Positions 1-12,400 of a stretch of DNA of 45,738 nt are shown here, one piece after another. Position numbers and translations under genes: made by a program. Location: contig JALJEE010000177.1 of the NCBI GenBank assembly GCA_023231475.1, positions 1 to 45,738 of the forward strand. The letters are read 5' to 3'. This stretch comes from Seison nebaliae. Lineage: Eukaryota > Rotifera > Pararotatoria > Seisonacea > Seisonidae. The notes under the pieces are model-generated. The model did not search any database. It saw only the letters and a list, made by a program, of their open reading frames with translations, and was not told where the DNA came from. How positions within the stretch are numbered: position 1 is the first letter of the stretch; each line of letters begins with the position of its first letter.

Positions 1-2
1 AA

Positions 3-125
3 CGACTATTTAAGATTTTTAAATAGTCTTCTCATTTTTTCGGACTGTTTTTTATTGACAAATAGACCTATTTGCGTTACCAGTCCAAAGAAATGAGAAG
101 ATTATTTAGAAAACTTAAATAGTCG
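3..125. repeat. Imperfect foldback inverted repeat (45-bp arms)
   Basis: The left arm at 3-47 and the right arm at 81-125 are imperfect reverse complements. Both read outward-in as CGACTATTTAAG..., then a CTTCTCATTT block, then GGACTG. The 33-bp loop contains a second small palindrome (CAAATAGACCTATTTG). The arrangement looks like a transposon end or a MITE-type hairpin, and it lies just upstream of hAT-like coding remnants. I could not find a matching partner end inside the window, and the left edge is cut by the window start. Confidence 0.75.
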
Positions 126-330
126 GTAGACCGTTGAATCATCTGGTGACGGTCAGATCTTACAGATTCCTTATCTGGTTGCCGCAATATTCCAACTAAT
201 CGAAGTTCAGATTTCCCCACTGGAAACATCTAACAATATAACAAACAACTATATATAAAACATAATTCTATAAATTTTTCATTCAAACCAACCATCTTTC
301 CATTCGATTCTTTTTTAAATCATCGCCAAA

Positions 331-507
331 ATGCCTTCACGACGTAGCTCATTATGGAATTATTTCGAGAAGAAAAAGATCGACGGAAAATCCTTCGCAG
401 TTTGCAATAGTTGTAGTGAAAAAATTTGCAGAAATAATCAAGCAACAACATTGTTACGAAAGATACTTCATAGGACAGAAGTTATGACCGGTTTTATAAA
501 AACGTAA
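331..507 (+). pseudogene. BED zinc-finger fragment of a hAT-type transposase
   Basis: A 58-codon frame opens with ATG and reads a Ser-rich start, an aromatic WNYF segment, a CNSC pair, and a TTLLRKILHRTE stretch where the paired histidines of a BED finger are expected. BED fingers sit at the N-terminus of hAT (ZBED-like) transposases and bind DNA. The second histidine context is poor and the frame stops at 507, before the catalytic region, which resumes in a separate frame downstream. I read it as the first piece of a broken transposase. A spliced host gene derived from one cannot be excluded. Confidence 0.5.
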
Positions 508-546
508 AAGTGTCCGATTACTTAAAGTTTCTACTGTATCACGTCA

Positions 547-1068
547 CATCATAAAGAAATCGATCTTAATGAAGAAAAACAACAAAGTAACAACTGTGAA
601 AGATTAATCGCGCTCGTGATTGCTGTAAATTTATGCCCAATAAATATAGTAGAGTATCCTATTTTTATCGAATATAGTAAAAAGTTGAATCCCAATTTCA
701 ACGTACCGTCTCGAAATAAGATTGTTAACATTTGGTTGCCAATATCGAAAAAGGAATTGGAAGAACATATTATGAATAAATTGAAAGAGGAATTTTTCTC
801 AATAACAACGGATTGTTGGAGCCACTTAAAAGCCCGTTTCATCAGCATAACTGTAAGAATAGTTGATAATTTTAAAATTGACAAATGTTGTCTGACTATG
901 ATTCCATTCAATGATGAACATTCGTCAACAAACATTCGACAGATAATTTTCGATTACTTAATTACTTTGTTAGATCAACGGAAAGTAAATTTAGATTTTC
1001 TCATCAATGTCTGCACCGATGGTGCTGCTAATATTGTAAACGTGTTTTCCAATTTAAATTATTATTAG
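547..1068 (+). pseudogene. hAT-family transposase fragment (ZBED-like)
   Basis: The frame is open from about 547 to the stop at 1068, with no good start codon. It contains the ordered hallmarks of a ZBED/hAT transposase core: a segment with VEYPIF, then NPNFNVPSR, then a run ending in SITTDCWS (around 805-822), then a beta-like stretch, and finally VCTDGAANIV (around 1008-1040). In this family the aspartates of TTDxW and TDxAxN belong to the RNase H-like catalytic fold. The frame ends soon after this motif, and the rest of the catalytic domain and the C-terminal dimerisation region are missing. With the BED fragment upstream this is an inactive remnant, not a complete gene. Confidence 0.7.
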
Positions 1069-1523
1069 TCCTACTTATTAGGACGAGGATACAATGATTG
1101 AATTGTTTGATATTTGATATCAGATGTTCGATGATTATTTCTTAAAATCTTTTCCTATTTTTCATTATTGGTACTACACAACACTAACAAATACTTACAG
1201 TTCATTGAAAGTCAATATGTTAAAAAAGAAGAAAAGGTCCCTTTTCCTGGCCCACAAACGGCCCACAAAACTGGTCCGGACCAGTTTATTGAATTAGAAA
1301 TTTCAGAAATCAATATTTGTAATTGTAAACGTTTGTAATGACTCTGTTAAAATTACTAAAAAAGGTTTTCAAAATTGATATTTACGAAATGCAAATAAAC
1401 AGAAGTTTTATGACCGACAGACAATTCGGAGACCCACTATTCGGAAGCATTGTGATGTAGGAGTTGTGTTTTCAAAAATAAAAGCTGAATTGTATTCTAG
1501 TATTGTCAAATTTGCATTTAACA

Positions 1524-1597
1524 ATTTTTGCACCCCCATTTAACCTATTAAAAAAGGGAAATTTTTGCACCCCCATTTAACCTATTAAAAAAGGGAA
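1524..1597. repeat. 37-bp tandem direct repeat, two copies
   Basis: Two adjacent identical 37-bp copies (1524-1560 and 1561-1597) begin ATTTTTGCACCCCC and end AAAAAAGGGAA. The absence of mismatches suggests a recent duplication. There is no coding role in sight. Confidence 0.9.
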
Positions 1598-1701
1598 AAA
1601 AACTGTTTTGGAACGATGTCGAATTAGGAACAAAAAAAAATTATTCAAAGTTAATTCTAAAATTTTCCATAGTTGATTATTATGATTAGGCACAAAAAAG
1701 G

Positions 1702-1965
1702 AGGTAATTCCAAGTGATTGGGACATATACGAAATTGAAAAAATCGTCTGTCAGTCGAATGATGTCACCAAAATAAAATGTCAATATGAAAAATTTATCA
1801 AGCGAGAAATCGGTTCTGATTATTTCGAGGATTATAAGTCGTCTACTGAATTAAATTCCGAGTCGTCTACTTCCGATTTAATAAACAGCAATGTAACCTC
1901 CATTGAGTCAACCAACTTCAATGAACGAGGTTATCAACCTAATTTGATCTTTATTGAAATTTAAT
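1702..1965 (+). other. Orphan 87-codon open stretch without start codon
   Basis: An open stretch runs from GTA at 1702 to TAA at 1965. It is acidic and serine-rich toward its end (repeated SSTELNSESS-like wording) and has no ATG at its head. It could be the last exon of a degraded gene, the tail of the transposon, or chance. I do not recognise it. Confidence 0.2.
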
Positions 1966-2383
1966 TAATTTGATTTATATTTTACAGATTCAATGAACGA
2001 ATTTCGAACAGTTTGTAAAAAATCGTTAGTCCTTCCATTTTAACCATTTAACCATTTCCTAATAACTTATATTATCTTAATGATAATTATATCAATAATA
2101 TTCCAATGGGTGTAACAAACAAATTGTAAGTGAATATCGATGAACAATAACTCTACTTGTAAATTGTTTATTTTTCAAAAATTGTGAAATAATGAATCGT
2201 GGATTGATTTATTCCCATATTTGAAATAAAGAATTATATTTACTTTTAGTTTTATTGGTTGTAAATGATTTGTTGTTTATCGCCGTTTGTTGACATTTAT
2301 TCAACGATTGAAATGATAAGAGTAGAATATTTGTTTACAAAAGGATTTTTGGTACATGAATAATTTCTTTCACAAAAATAAAA

Positions 2384-4637
2384 ATGAAATATAAAAATAT
2401 AATCATCTGTGTTTTCTTCTTCTTTTCTCAGTGCCTCAGTACCGATGATAATGAGGAGAAAATCTTATTTTATAGTTGCGTAATAAACAACTTATGTGAT
2501 CAGTTGGAATTCTCAGAGAAATTATTCCAACATCATTCAAATGTAATTGCAACAGAATATGAATACTGTTCAATGTTTCCAAATCATCATATTGATGATG
2601 AAAGTGATGATCGAAAAAAATTAACTCAGAAAGATATCATTAATAATCTCAACAAATTCATGTCCGACTACGACAATGATGAACAAAATGTGGATGAAAG
2701 TTTAAACCATTCAGAAGATGATTTAGATAATATGAAGGATTCGCATGAAAGTCGTATGGATTCCATGATCATAGAGGAGGATGAAGAGGTTGAAAAGCTT
2801 AAGAAAAATTATGAAAAGAATTTAAAAAATGAGGAAATATATCAACAAAATCACGACATTGATAATGAGAAAATTATGATGAAAAAATGTTTTGGAGTAA
2901 CACAGGTGGATTATATTCGTTATGGGGACGCACCAATAGACGATTTAAGATTTCAACGAATTCAAACATTTGAAGAGGATGAAAATGAACCGGATATTAT
3001 TCGTCAATCTTCCCATAGTGAAACTGAGAATTCAATAGAAGATAGATTATTCCTCCATATTACTTATCCAAAAACTGGAATTAATCATCCAGTGCTAATT
3101 CTGTTCATCGATGGGACATATATGAGTTAAAATTGATTTAATACTATTAATTGGTAATTGTTAATAATTTTAGATAATTTAAAAGAAAACTTGAAAAGAA
3201 TATCATTGATTTATCGAATTACGTTCGTTGTTGTAGAGTCACGTTCTCGACTCTTTGGTTATTTATCATTTATCCATAATCATTTTCCCCCAAACAACCA
3301 TTTATTCGACCAATTTGAAGCAATCAAATGGATCAAAAGAAATATCCAACAATTCAATGGAGATCCATATTCACTGTCAATTATGGCTCGAGATTTCTAC
3401 GCAACAACATCTTTATATCATTTATTATCATCAAAATATCGGTCGTTTGTTGATCAATTTATTATAATCGATCCATTACTTCGAAATCATCGACGAACGA
3501 TACAAACTCAATCGAAAAGCATAAGTAGTGTACTCAAACTGATCGAGGATGGTTGACTCTTTATTTTTTTCGTTTGACTTTTTATTTTATCTTATCAGAT
3601 AAATTGAAAAATTCAAAAGAAATAGAGGAGAAATTATTAGAATTATCTCCTGAAACAATTATTCAACGTTCATCTCTTCTTCCTCCTGATTCATTCGCTC
3701 CACAAATTGATAATGACTTTATTTCGAATCCACTTCCACCTAATTATCCAATTTATAAAATGACTGATAATCTCAAAAGAAAATATTCAAAATATTTCCC
3801 ACAAAAAACTCCCTCGATCGCAATGATATCCACAGCACAAGCAGCTAATACAATAGTTCATCAACAATTTCCTCAACTTAAAAGTTAACTGTTCTCATTA
3901 TTTCTTCAAATACAATTTAGTTGTAGATATCTCTAAATCAGATATTATGGAATTCATTGAAAAAGAAATTATTGATAAAAAATACATTTCTCATCAATCG
4001 GACAAAGATAAGAAGGAAATTCTACGAAAAATTAAAAGTTTTTATTTTTTTCGAAAAACATCGGAAGAAATATTCGGTCGTCTTCTGAGTGACATAATAT
4101 TCGTTGCTCCTGCATTATCATTTATCGAGAAATATTCAGGTTCTTCATAATGATCTTATATTCTTTTAAACAAACAACTATATTTTTTCTTTATCAAAAT
4201 TTAGTCAATAGTCCTACATTTTTTATGTATGTGGATCAGAAGAATTCCGATCTATTCTCTACTGTCAACGATGCTCATAAGAATGATGGAATTGATTCAC
4301 GGAAATTGTGGAGATTCATTTTCTCGTCTACTGGAGAAAGAACGGGTCATGGAGAGAAATTATTTAAAAAGTTTTGGATGTGGAATAAGTATTTGTGTTT
4401 AACAAGGTTCCCAAATTGTTTTTACTCATGTTTTTACTTCAACAAAACGTACGAAATTTTTTTAGAAAACCGAATAATGATTATTCACCATTTTGGCCTT
4501 CATACCAACCAACAATCAATATGAGAGAATATTTGAGAATTAATGCAAATGGATATGTAAGTCACTCAAAAAATTTAAGAACGGAAATCTTGAGTTTTCT
4601 ATTAAAACATTTGAAAAATAATGCTCGATGGTTATAA
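2384..4637 (+). CDS. Secreted carboxylesterase-like protein, nucleophile lost
   Basis: Six exons: 2384-3125, 3174-3551, 3599-3883, 3921-4139, 4205-4388, 4466-4637 (659 aa). Donors are GTT in four introns; the last uses gtattt at 4389, or alternatively gttttg at 4371 in the same phase. An N-terminal signal peptide (MKYKNIIICVFFFFSQCLS) is followed by about 130 very acidic residues that ordinary esterases lack. Type-B carboxylesterase landmarks follow in order: a degenerate YxGIPYAxPPxGxLRF segment (YGDAPIDDLRFQ), EDRLFLHITYP for the usual EDCLFLNIYxP, VILFIDG for the oxyanion strand, FDQFEAIKWIKRNIQQFNGDP, and a C-terminal WPSYQP block. The GESAG elbow is replaced by ARDFY (about 3384-3400), so the catalytic serine is absent. 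By analogy with neuroligins and glutactins it is more likely a binding or adhesion protein than an enzyme. I see no C-terminal membrane anchor. Confidence 0.75.
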
Positions 4638-4707
4638 TTAGAAAACGTGGAAAACTATTAAAATTTGTAAATAAAAATTAATTTTTATTCAAAAGTCGAT
4701 TCATCGA

Positions 4708-6119
4708 TTAAGTATCGATAGCAATCGATTGAATTCTTTGATTGATTTCATAGATATATGACGAAATGTTCATATCCATCGCATTCACTTTGAACCGACA
4801 ATAATCAATTTTATATTTTTCGAATATCAATACTAAATCAGGAAATAAAGTCTCTATTAATTTGAGAACATTAGAATTAATACCCAGATTATCATTTAAC
4901 ATTTTTATAGGAGCAACTTTACTATTGTTGCGTTTGAAGAAAGATTGAAGTGCAGGTAACATTGTTAGAAGATTTTCCAATTCGATTTTCCGTTGAGTAG
5001 TTTCGTTGTGGAGGAGATTATTAAGTTGAGTTCGATTATTTTTCCTTTCTTTCAACTTCTCCAATAACTCGTTTCGAGAGAAGAATGGTTTAGATGATGA
5101 ATTGTCATGTTTAATTGACTTTTCTGTTAACAAATGTTTCTTTGTCACAAACGTCCCAACTGAATCAGTGAGAATTGATTTAATGGTATGTTCATTGTCA
5201 TCAATCGGATAATTAGGGAAAGGATGAATGGGAATTTCTGGAACTTTTGATTCCAAATCGAAATTCGGATGCCATCGATTAACTGATTTGGCAGATAAAT
5301 GTACTTCGATATTAAATTCATTTTTCAAAAATAATTTTTGTGCATTTAACACGATATTGGTAAGGAGAATACGGAAATCTCGTTTACGTTTATTTAAGTC
5401 GTCGGTAGAAGCACAAGAAGAATTTTTCAATCCAATGGGAAGAATATTGAGAAGAAATCGTTCACATTCCAACAATTTCATTTCCAAATCATTCTGCTCG
5501 ATATACTTCAAATCATAAAATCGAATAGAAACACTCATCATCCGACCGAGATCATCTTTCGAAAAGGATCTTTGATTAAAAGAATTTATCTAAAAAAAAA
5601 CAATAATAAAAATGAAAACTTTCTTAACGTTGATTCAACTGCCTCTTTCACTTTCTCAAAAATATTCAATTGTTTTCTATTATATCTCCAACAGATCGAC
5701 GTATCACAACAAAGGAATTTGTTGTAGAGTTCTTGATAAGAGAATGGTAGAGGCAATGCTAATAATTTCTCTTTAAAACGACATCGATTTATTAATAATT
5801 CTTCTTCTTCTCGATTGACCACTTCGGATTGTTGCTCCAACTCCTTCTTCTTCTCACTAATCAATTCCTCAATTTGACTCTTCATTTCCACATTATTATT
5901 CGTGCGATATTTTAATCGTTGGAAAGCCGGTTTGCATTCCTTTAATTTTCGCCTTCTTTCTCGAAGTTCTGTTAAACGATTTTTTCCCTTTACATCTTCT
6001 GTACAATTGTCTTTACTGATTGGACATAGGACATTCTCATCATGAATTAATTCCGATTTGTTAACCGTTGGCGAATTGATAGGTGAATGTCCTTTTTGAC
6101 TTCTCGTTCTAATTGGCAT
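4708..6119 (-). CDS. cdt1: DNA replication licensing factor CDT1
   Basis: Two exons on the minus strand, 6119-5620 and 5569-4708, give 453 aa. The intron (5570-5619) has a GTT donor and a CAAAG acceptor. The earlier TTTTTAG acceptor would put a stop in frame, so the downstream AAG is chosen. The middle of the protein carries the CDT1 signature LPLPFSYQELYNKFLCCDTS followed by a FEKVKEAVESTLRK helix (geminin-binding fold). The C-terminus has the MCM-binding winged helix: FSRNELLEKLKERKN, then LPALQSFF, then LIETLFPDLVLIFEKYKIDYCRF. CDT1 loads MCM2-7 with ORC and CDC6 in G1 in the nucleus. The N-terminus is short, basic (MPIRTRSQKG) and followed by a glutamate/lysine-rich coiled coil. A clear PIP-box degron is not evident. 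The protein is shorter than the vertebrate form. Confidence 0.9.
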
Positions 6120-7784
6120 TGTATAAATTATTCACATAAACTAACAAGGAGAATAATAGATATCAAAAGAGACTATAAAAATAATGTCTTGTACGCACAT
6201 GAATTTGATAAATGGAGAATTTGAATAGATGAAAATGATAAATTATTTATATTTAAGCCTGAATTCAAACAGTCGGTTATAATATGAATTACTTTCAAGC
6301 AAATCAGTGCAAAAATTTGATAATTTGATTTCTTTTAAAATAGACTTTTAAAATTCTCCCCCCATTTTTACATTCATTTTATTTCCAATTTCTTTATATC
6401 TCTACTCATTTTACACATTCTACTCCAGATCATTCTACTCCATCAACCATCGTTGTAAATTACTGCTGTGACTTGTATGTGTTCCCAGTTACGTTTTCAA
6501 ATATCGAACAGTTATCGTTCATATACTATGTCGTCATCAAGATGTCGGTATATCAGTACAGTTCGGATACTTACTTCTTATAAACGTTTAATAACTCATA
6601 TTTTGAACAAACCTCTCATGAGAACAATAACTTCGATTTTACATTTTCTCGGGAAATTATAAAAATAATTGTGGTAATATGAAAATAATTGTCCTTTTTT
6701 ATTTCACATAAATCGGGCCATTATTCAAATCGAGTCATTTTCAAGGATGTTTGGGAAAATTAAGTTCAATTATTCCATAGTATATTTGTTATTGAATATT
6801 ATAGTATTGAAAAAAAATTGTACATTTTTAAAGAGAATTGTTCTATAATAGCTCAGAAAGTTTAAATTTAAGAATGTTGGATAATTTATAATTGCCGACC
6901 AACAAGTCGTTAGTTTTATATGAGTAAAGAGTGAGTTAAATAAATTTAATGAATTGAGATCTCACCATTTTATTTTTAATCATTATCTAGGGATCTCATC
7001 AGATAATACAATGACGACAGAAAATAAATTTCTTAGGACAAAGAACATTCTTGTTTTCAATGATTTTCAGTTACTAGAAGAGAATAGATTTTCCACTTCT
7101 TTTGAGAATTGATTAAATAAATTGATTTAATAACAAATGATAATGATTAGTGAATTGGTGAAAGGTATTTTTCAACTTGAAAGGAAAGGAATTTCAGAAA
7201 TGCGTTTCCGATAAATTATTGATGGATATGTGATAAATTGATTTAAAAACGAATACGTAAAATGACAGATCTGCATAAATCTTACGTCGATCAATAAATT
7301 AAAATATATATATATATATATATATTGGTGATTGGTGAGGCTGTCAGTTATGTGTACGAATATTTGAGAGGTTACACATTTGCAATTCATAAGTAGTTAA
7401 TATGGCGATAATCGACTGGTAGAGTAATGATACTCATCGTTTTATAATTTCATCAAAATTCAAAAAAGACGAGACTTCTCAAATAAATAACATTTGTGGA
7501 GAGAGGTCATAAAACGTACCATCCTTTCCTGTCTCATCTATCTATCGATAACAGTACCATCAAATAAGAATAAAAATCATGAGACAAAATGAAAGAACAA
7601 TATATTCATGAGATATGATTAAATTAGGACTGATATCAATGTCGCTTCAAATTTGGATTGATTTGGTAAAATGATACTTGAATGTTTGTTGATACAATTA
7701 TTATCATTAAATCTCATCCAAATAATTGTCAAATAAAACGGTAATTTCAATTATGATGAACGCTAAATTCTTTTATTAAAATCA
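6120..7784. other. Intergenic region between CDT1 and the PIM-like kinase
   Basis: No supported gene. It contains the CDT1 upstream region, a (TA)n microsatellite at about 7303-7325, and the downstream flank of the kinase gene. Small open frames here (for example 6468-6662) show no recognisable protein features. Confidence 0.4.
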
Positions 7785-9383
7785 TTAGGAGCTCTCATTC
7801 AAATATCCATCAATGGACACATTCTTCACCCAAGGATCATTCACCAGTTTATTGAGAGTAGGTCGTTTTGATGGTTCCAACTAAAGTCAAAGAGATAATT
7901 ATATTAGATTATTATATTCCAATTAAAGAAAAAGTTTAACTCGTAAACATTCTCTTACCACTCGACGAGCATCACTACATGTGACACGGGAACGAATTGC
8001 TGGTGGTAAACGACCTGAAGCGATTTCATTGTCATTAGTGAACGGTAATTCTCCACATAATATGTCGTAAAGTAGAACGCCCAGTGACCAGACAGTGGCT
8101 GAAAGAGCTCCGTAATTATGGTTTCTTATCCATTCAGGAGGGTAGAATAATCGGGTACCTTCAAAATCTTCATAAGTTTCATCTTCAAGATTTGTCGACT
8201 GAAATTATTCGAATTAAGAAAGAGAAAAAAGAAAAGAATTTAACTCGAAGGAATGTTGCTGATCCGAAATCGATAATTGCTAATGATGGTGCCAATGGTT
8301 TAGGTCGACGTCTTATCAAAATGTTTTCACTTTTTAAATCTCGATGTACAACACCAGCTAGAGCCAACGAACGAACTGCACGAACAAGTTGAGCGAAAAT
8401 TGGTCTAGCAGCTGTAGCCGATAATTTACCACCATGATTTTCTAACCATGCGAATAAATCACAACATTGACCGTTATTCGAATTATTCACACTAGGTGGT
8501 ACTTTCGTTCTTAATTGACGTTTGTTTAATGCTTGCATTGCTACTGGACGTTCTAAGACGAGAATCCATCGAAGACGATCAGCTGACCATTGAACGAGAG
8601 GGACGACAGCTTTCTTCTCATTAAATTTTGTTGAAATCAAATCGATTTTCTCATGACCAAAATTGCCGATATGATCACCGATACCCTGAGCTGCCAAATG
8701 ACGTAAAAAGACCACTTCAGCTGGATACATTTTAACATCATGAGGAGATAATCGAATCGTTTGCATTACATAAGTGTTGTTGTTATTTTGTTTCATATTC
8801 TTCAATTCTTTTAAGGCTAATTCGATTAGAGTTGGACGTCGTTCTCTTAATTCTCTTCCGATTAAATCATCTAATTGTATACATGATTCACATGTACAAG
8901 GGAGAATTTGTCTGGCTCGTTTAATTCTTCCACTTCTCTCACTTCGCACTCCTGCATAAGGCAACACTTTAATGGCAACAGCCAAATTATCTGAACGACG
9001 ACGTGCTGCCCAGACTCGAGAGAAACCACCACGAGGCAATTCAGTTTCTATGTGATATGTCTGTCCCATCAGTCCTACATCTAATCTCCATAAATTCGAA
9101 TCGTCCATCATTTGAACGACCATCGCTGGTTGTTTCATTTGCACAGCGTTATGAGTCGCCACAGTTGATGATGGTTGGGTTGAAATTGTTGAATTTTGAT
9201 GATTCGATTTCTTTTCACTCTTAATCGATTTATTTGTAGTCGATTTATAATGGTCAATTTTCGGTTTCTTCTTAAAATGTTCTTGTTCATTCTCTATTAC
9301 TTGTTCATGTTGTTGTATTTGATGTCGTTGATGATGTTGGGAATATGATTGTTTTTGATGATGAGATTTCGTTTCCAATACTA

Positions 9384-9422
<39 letters not shown>

Positions 9423-12400
9423 GCTGTTGTAGTTGTTGAATATTCGATGATTGATGAACTACATTTCGTGGAAAATATTGATATTTTATGGCAGATGATT
9501 TTGTAGATGGTTGCTCTTGCAACAATTGATGATGATGATATTGTTGTTGTTGTTGTTGTTGTTGAGTGGGTTGTAAAGTTTGAATGGAATTTATGGATGA
9601 TGATGTTTGTTGAATGATGTGAACATATTGATTATAGTTGGCTGGAGTCAACGCAATTGGATGTAAATGTGATTGATCAAAATTATTTATCGATTTCGAT
9701 GTTAACGATGACGAGGTCGACGTAAATTGTGGTGTCGTCATCATCATCATTGTCGTTAATTTATTACTCTGTGTGTCTAGAGAATTGTTGTGTGAGATTT
9801 GTTGGTTCACAATAACATGTTTCATATTCCCATCTCCGATTGTGATCGAAGCGGTTGACGGATGTTTCATAGAATTGTCATCTTTTGAAGAACACGTCAT
9901 TAACGAAGTGGTCGCAGATGATGCTATCGATGTATTCGACGATTGTAAAATTATTTCGTTTTTTGATAAACTTCTCTTATCGTTATCCATTTGACAATTG
10001 TACACTAAATCCTTCTCATCAATCTTGTGACGATTATTTTGATTGGACAAATTTGAACTTATTTTCTTCAGTTTCATACTGACATCCATCATGGACAAAT
10101 TGGAAGGATTCTTCGATGTTACCTTCCTCGATTGACCTAATGATATCGATGAAGATTTCTTTAAATTCGATCCTTTCAACGGAAGAAACGTTTCCGTCGT
10201 CGTCGATTTAATCGTATCAATAAACTTTCCTATAAATTTCTGAATGGAAGCGATTCCACTAATAAATTTATCCTGATGGACATTATCGGGTAATGTGTCC
10301 TCCTTCTTGTTATGATGTCTTTGTTTCTGTTTTTTTTCCTCCGTCAATTGTATACTATTCACCGAATCGGTCGTTGCAGAAACGTCTTTTTTTAAATAAT
10401 CACAATTTGTCGTCAAATGAAAAATGTGAAATATGAGACGTTGGAGCACTTCCAATTGCATTGGAGCAATTGGTAGAGTTAACGCTTCCACCTCATGCTG
10501 ATTCAATTGACTCGAATTCAATTGATAATTTTGATGAATGATATCATTGTGATCCTTCAAATGAAACGTTTCACCATCATTTTGATAGGAAAATGAGAAA
10601 TTTTCTCCATTATCCGTATGACATTTATACCAGTTATAGACCCGCTTCTTTGCATACAGACGAGCATTCACACCACAAATCGTTTCTAAACAATCAATGT
10701 CAATCATTTCGAAAAGTAAATAAGAATAAATGACACAAATTTGTATCGAATGTGGTGCCATCACATAAAGTTGAGAAATTCGTAATCGATAAAGATGATC
10801 TTCACCATCAATCATACTTATCTTCTCTAATAAATGCAATCGCAACAATTCATTTAAATCGAACATCGATAAGAATATGTTTTGGAATTTATTCGAATTT
10901 ATTGAATTATTCTTTATTCCATCCAATCGAGGAATCTTTTCATTAATTCCACTATGAAGATTTGATGTAGATCTCGAACAATGACCATTTTGATTAGCTT
11001 TCCTTTTTTTCGATTGATAAGTTAATGAATTATTTATAGATTCATTCCCTTTCACTTCCATCATACAATTCGTCTTGTTAATCTTTAATGTTGAAATCGA
11101 TTTATTTGGTGGGAAATTCCTTCCTTCATTCAATGACAAAGACATTACTTGTTGTTGTTGTTGAAGTGAATTGGAGATTGTGGAAATATTATCGGAATTG
11201 ATAGAAGTTAAATTAAAATTATTTTGATTATTACTGTTATTGTTATTGTTGTTGAGAATTTGTGAACTATTCATAAAAAGACATTGAATTTTTTGAAGAT
11301 TTTTTCCACTTTCATTCCTATTCAAACTATTTGTCTTCTTGTTCATTTTTTGATCAAGATGTTGTTGTTGTTGTTGTTGGGACGTTGGTCGTTTCACATG
11401 AATATTATGAAATGAGGAATTTGATGATGATGATCCCAATATTCCAGTCGTCCGGTTTGTTGGCATATGATTCGAGTTTTGAATCGTATCAGTTGTCGAT
11501 GTAATGTTGGTAGAGTTGACGGGATGATAAAAATGAAACCATTTCAAATAATGCTTATATAGCCACATGATTTCACTCGAATGAAACGATGAGAAATTAA
11601 TGAAATTTCTAATTGAATTTATCCAACTAGAATAAGATTCTTTTTCATAATTCTCAACGTTATAATTCTCGTTGAATAATTTTGTACAATTCATTCGATA
11701 TCGTGAGATATAATCTGAAACATCTTCACCGGTGCGAATCAATTCGAATATGAACTCCCACTGATCGACGGTGATGGGAGGAGTGGCAGTGGAGAAACAT
11801 TTGAAAATAACTCTAAGAAACTGTTCTAAACTCTTCATGTTCTCATTCGTCAAAGATAATCTTGTTTGCACACCAACCGTATTGAGACATCGATAATTTT
11901 TGATGGTTTTACTCAAATGTTGGAGGAATTCATAGAGGATACAAGCGAGATAATGATCATTTAAAATTGTCATCTCTTTTTGTCCATTCGAATTCGTATC
12001 ATTCATTTCACAAATCTGATAAACTTCATTTTTCGGAATTGTCTCATTTCCATTCGACATGTTATCGACAGAACATGGAATCCATTTTAATAATTCGTTT
12101 GAATTGGAAACAACTTGGAAATTGAAACAAGGTTCATTCGAATTATCATTAGAATTTCCTATTAATTTCATCGGAATATAAGAAATGTTATTGTTATTGT
12201 TACTGTTGTTGTTATTGTACATATGTCGATTATTATTGATTCCTGTAGTAGCCATTGTCTCGTTGGAATTTATAGATTTTCTATTAGTTCTTATGATATT
12301 TTGTTGTCCTGTTGAATTGGATTGAGATGATGAAGAATCATTATTATGATGATGATTATTATTATTATTATTTTTATTATTGTTGTTTTGTTTTACTACA

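Larger units (their letters stand above)
1069..2383. other. Intergenic, transposon-derived debris
   Basis: No intact gene was recognised. The stretch holds a 14-bp perfect palindrome (1271-1284, CTGGTCCGGACCAG), the 37-bp tandem duplication at 1524-1597, and an 88-codon open stretch without a start codon at 1702-1965 that resembles nothing I know. The AT-rich part from about 2000 to 2383 is probably the upstream region of the esterase-like gene. Confidence 0.4.

Noticed and set aside
6468..6662. 64-codon frame between CDT1 and the kinase
   Set aside because: No splice support, no family, and amino-acid composition typical of chance frames.
7941..7958. GTAAGA as the donor of kinase exon 2
   Set aside because: It would remove VRECLR, part of the conserved segment before the RPT motif. 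The GTTAAA donor downstream keeps it.
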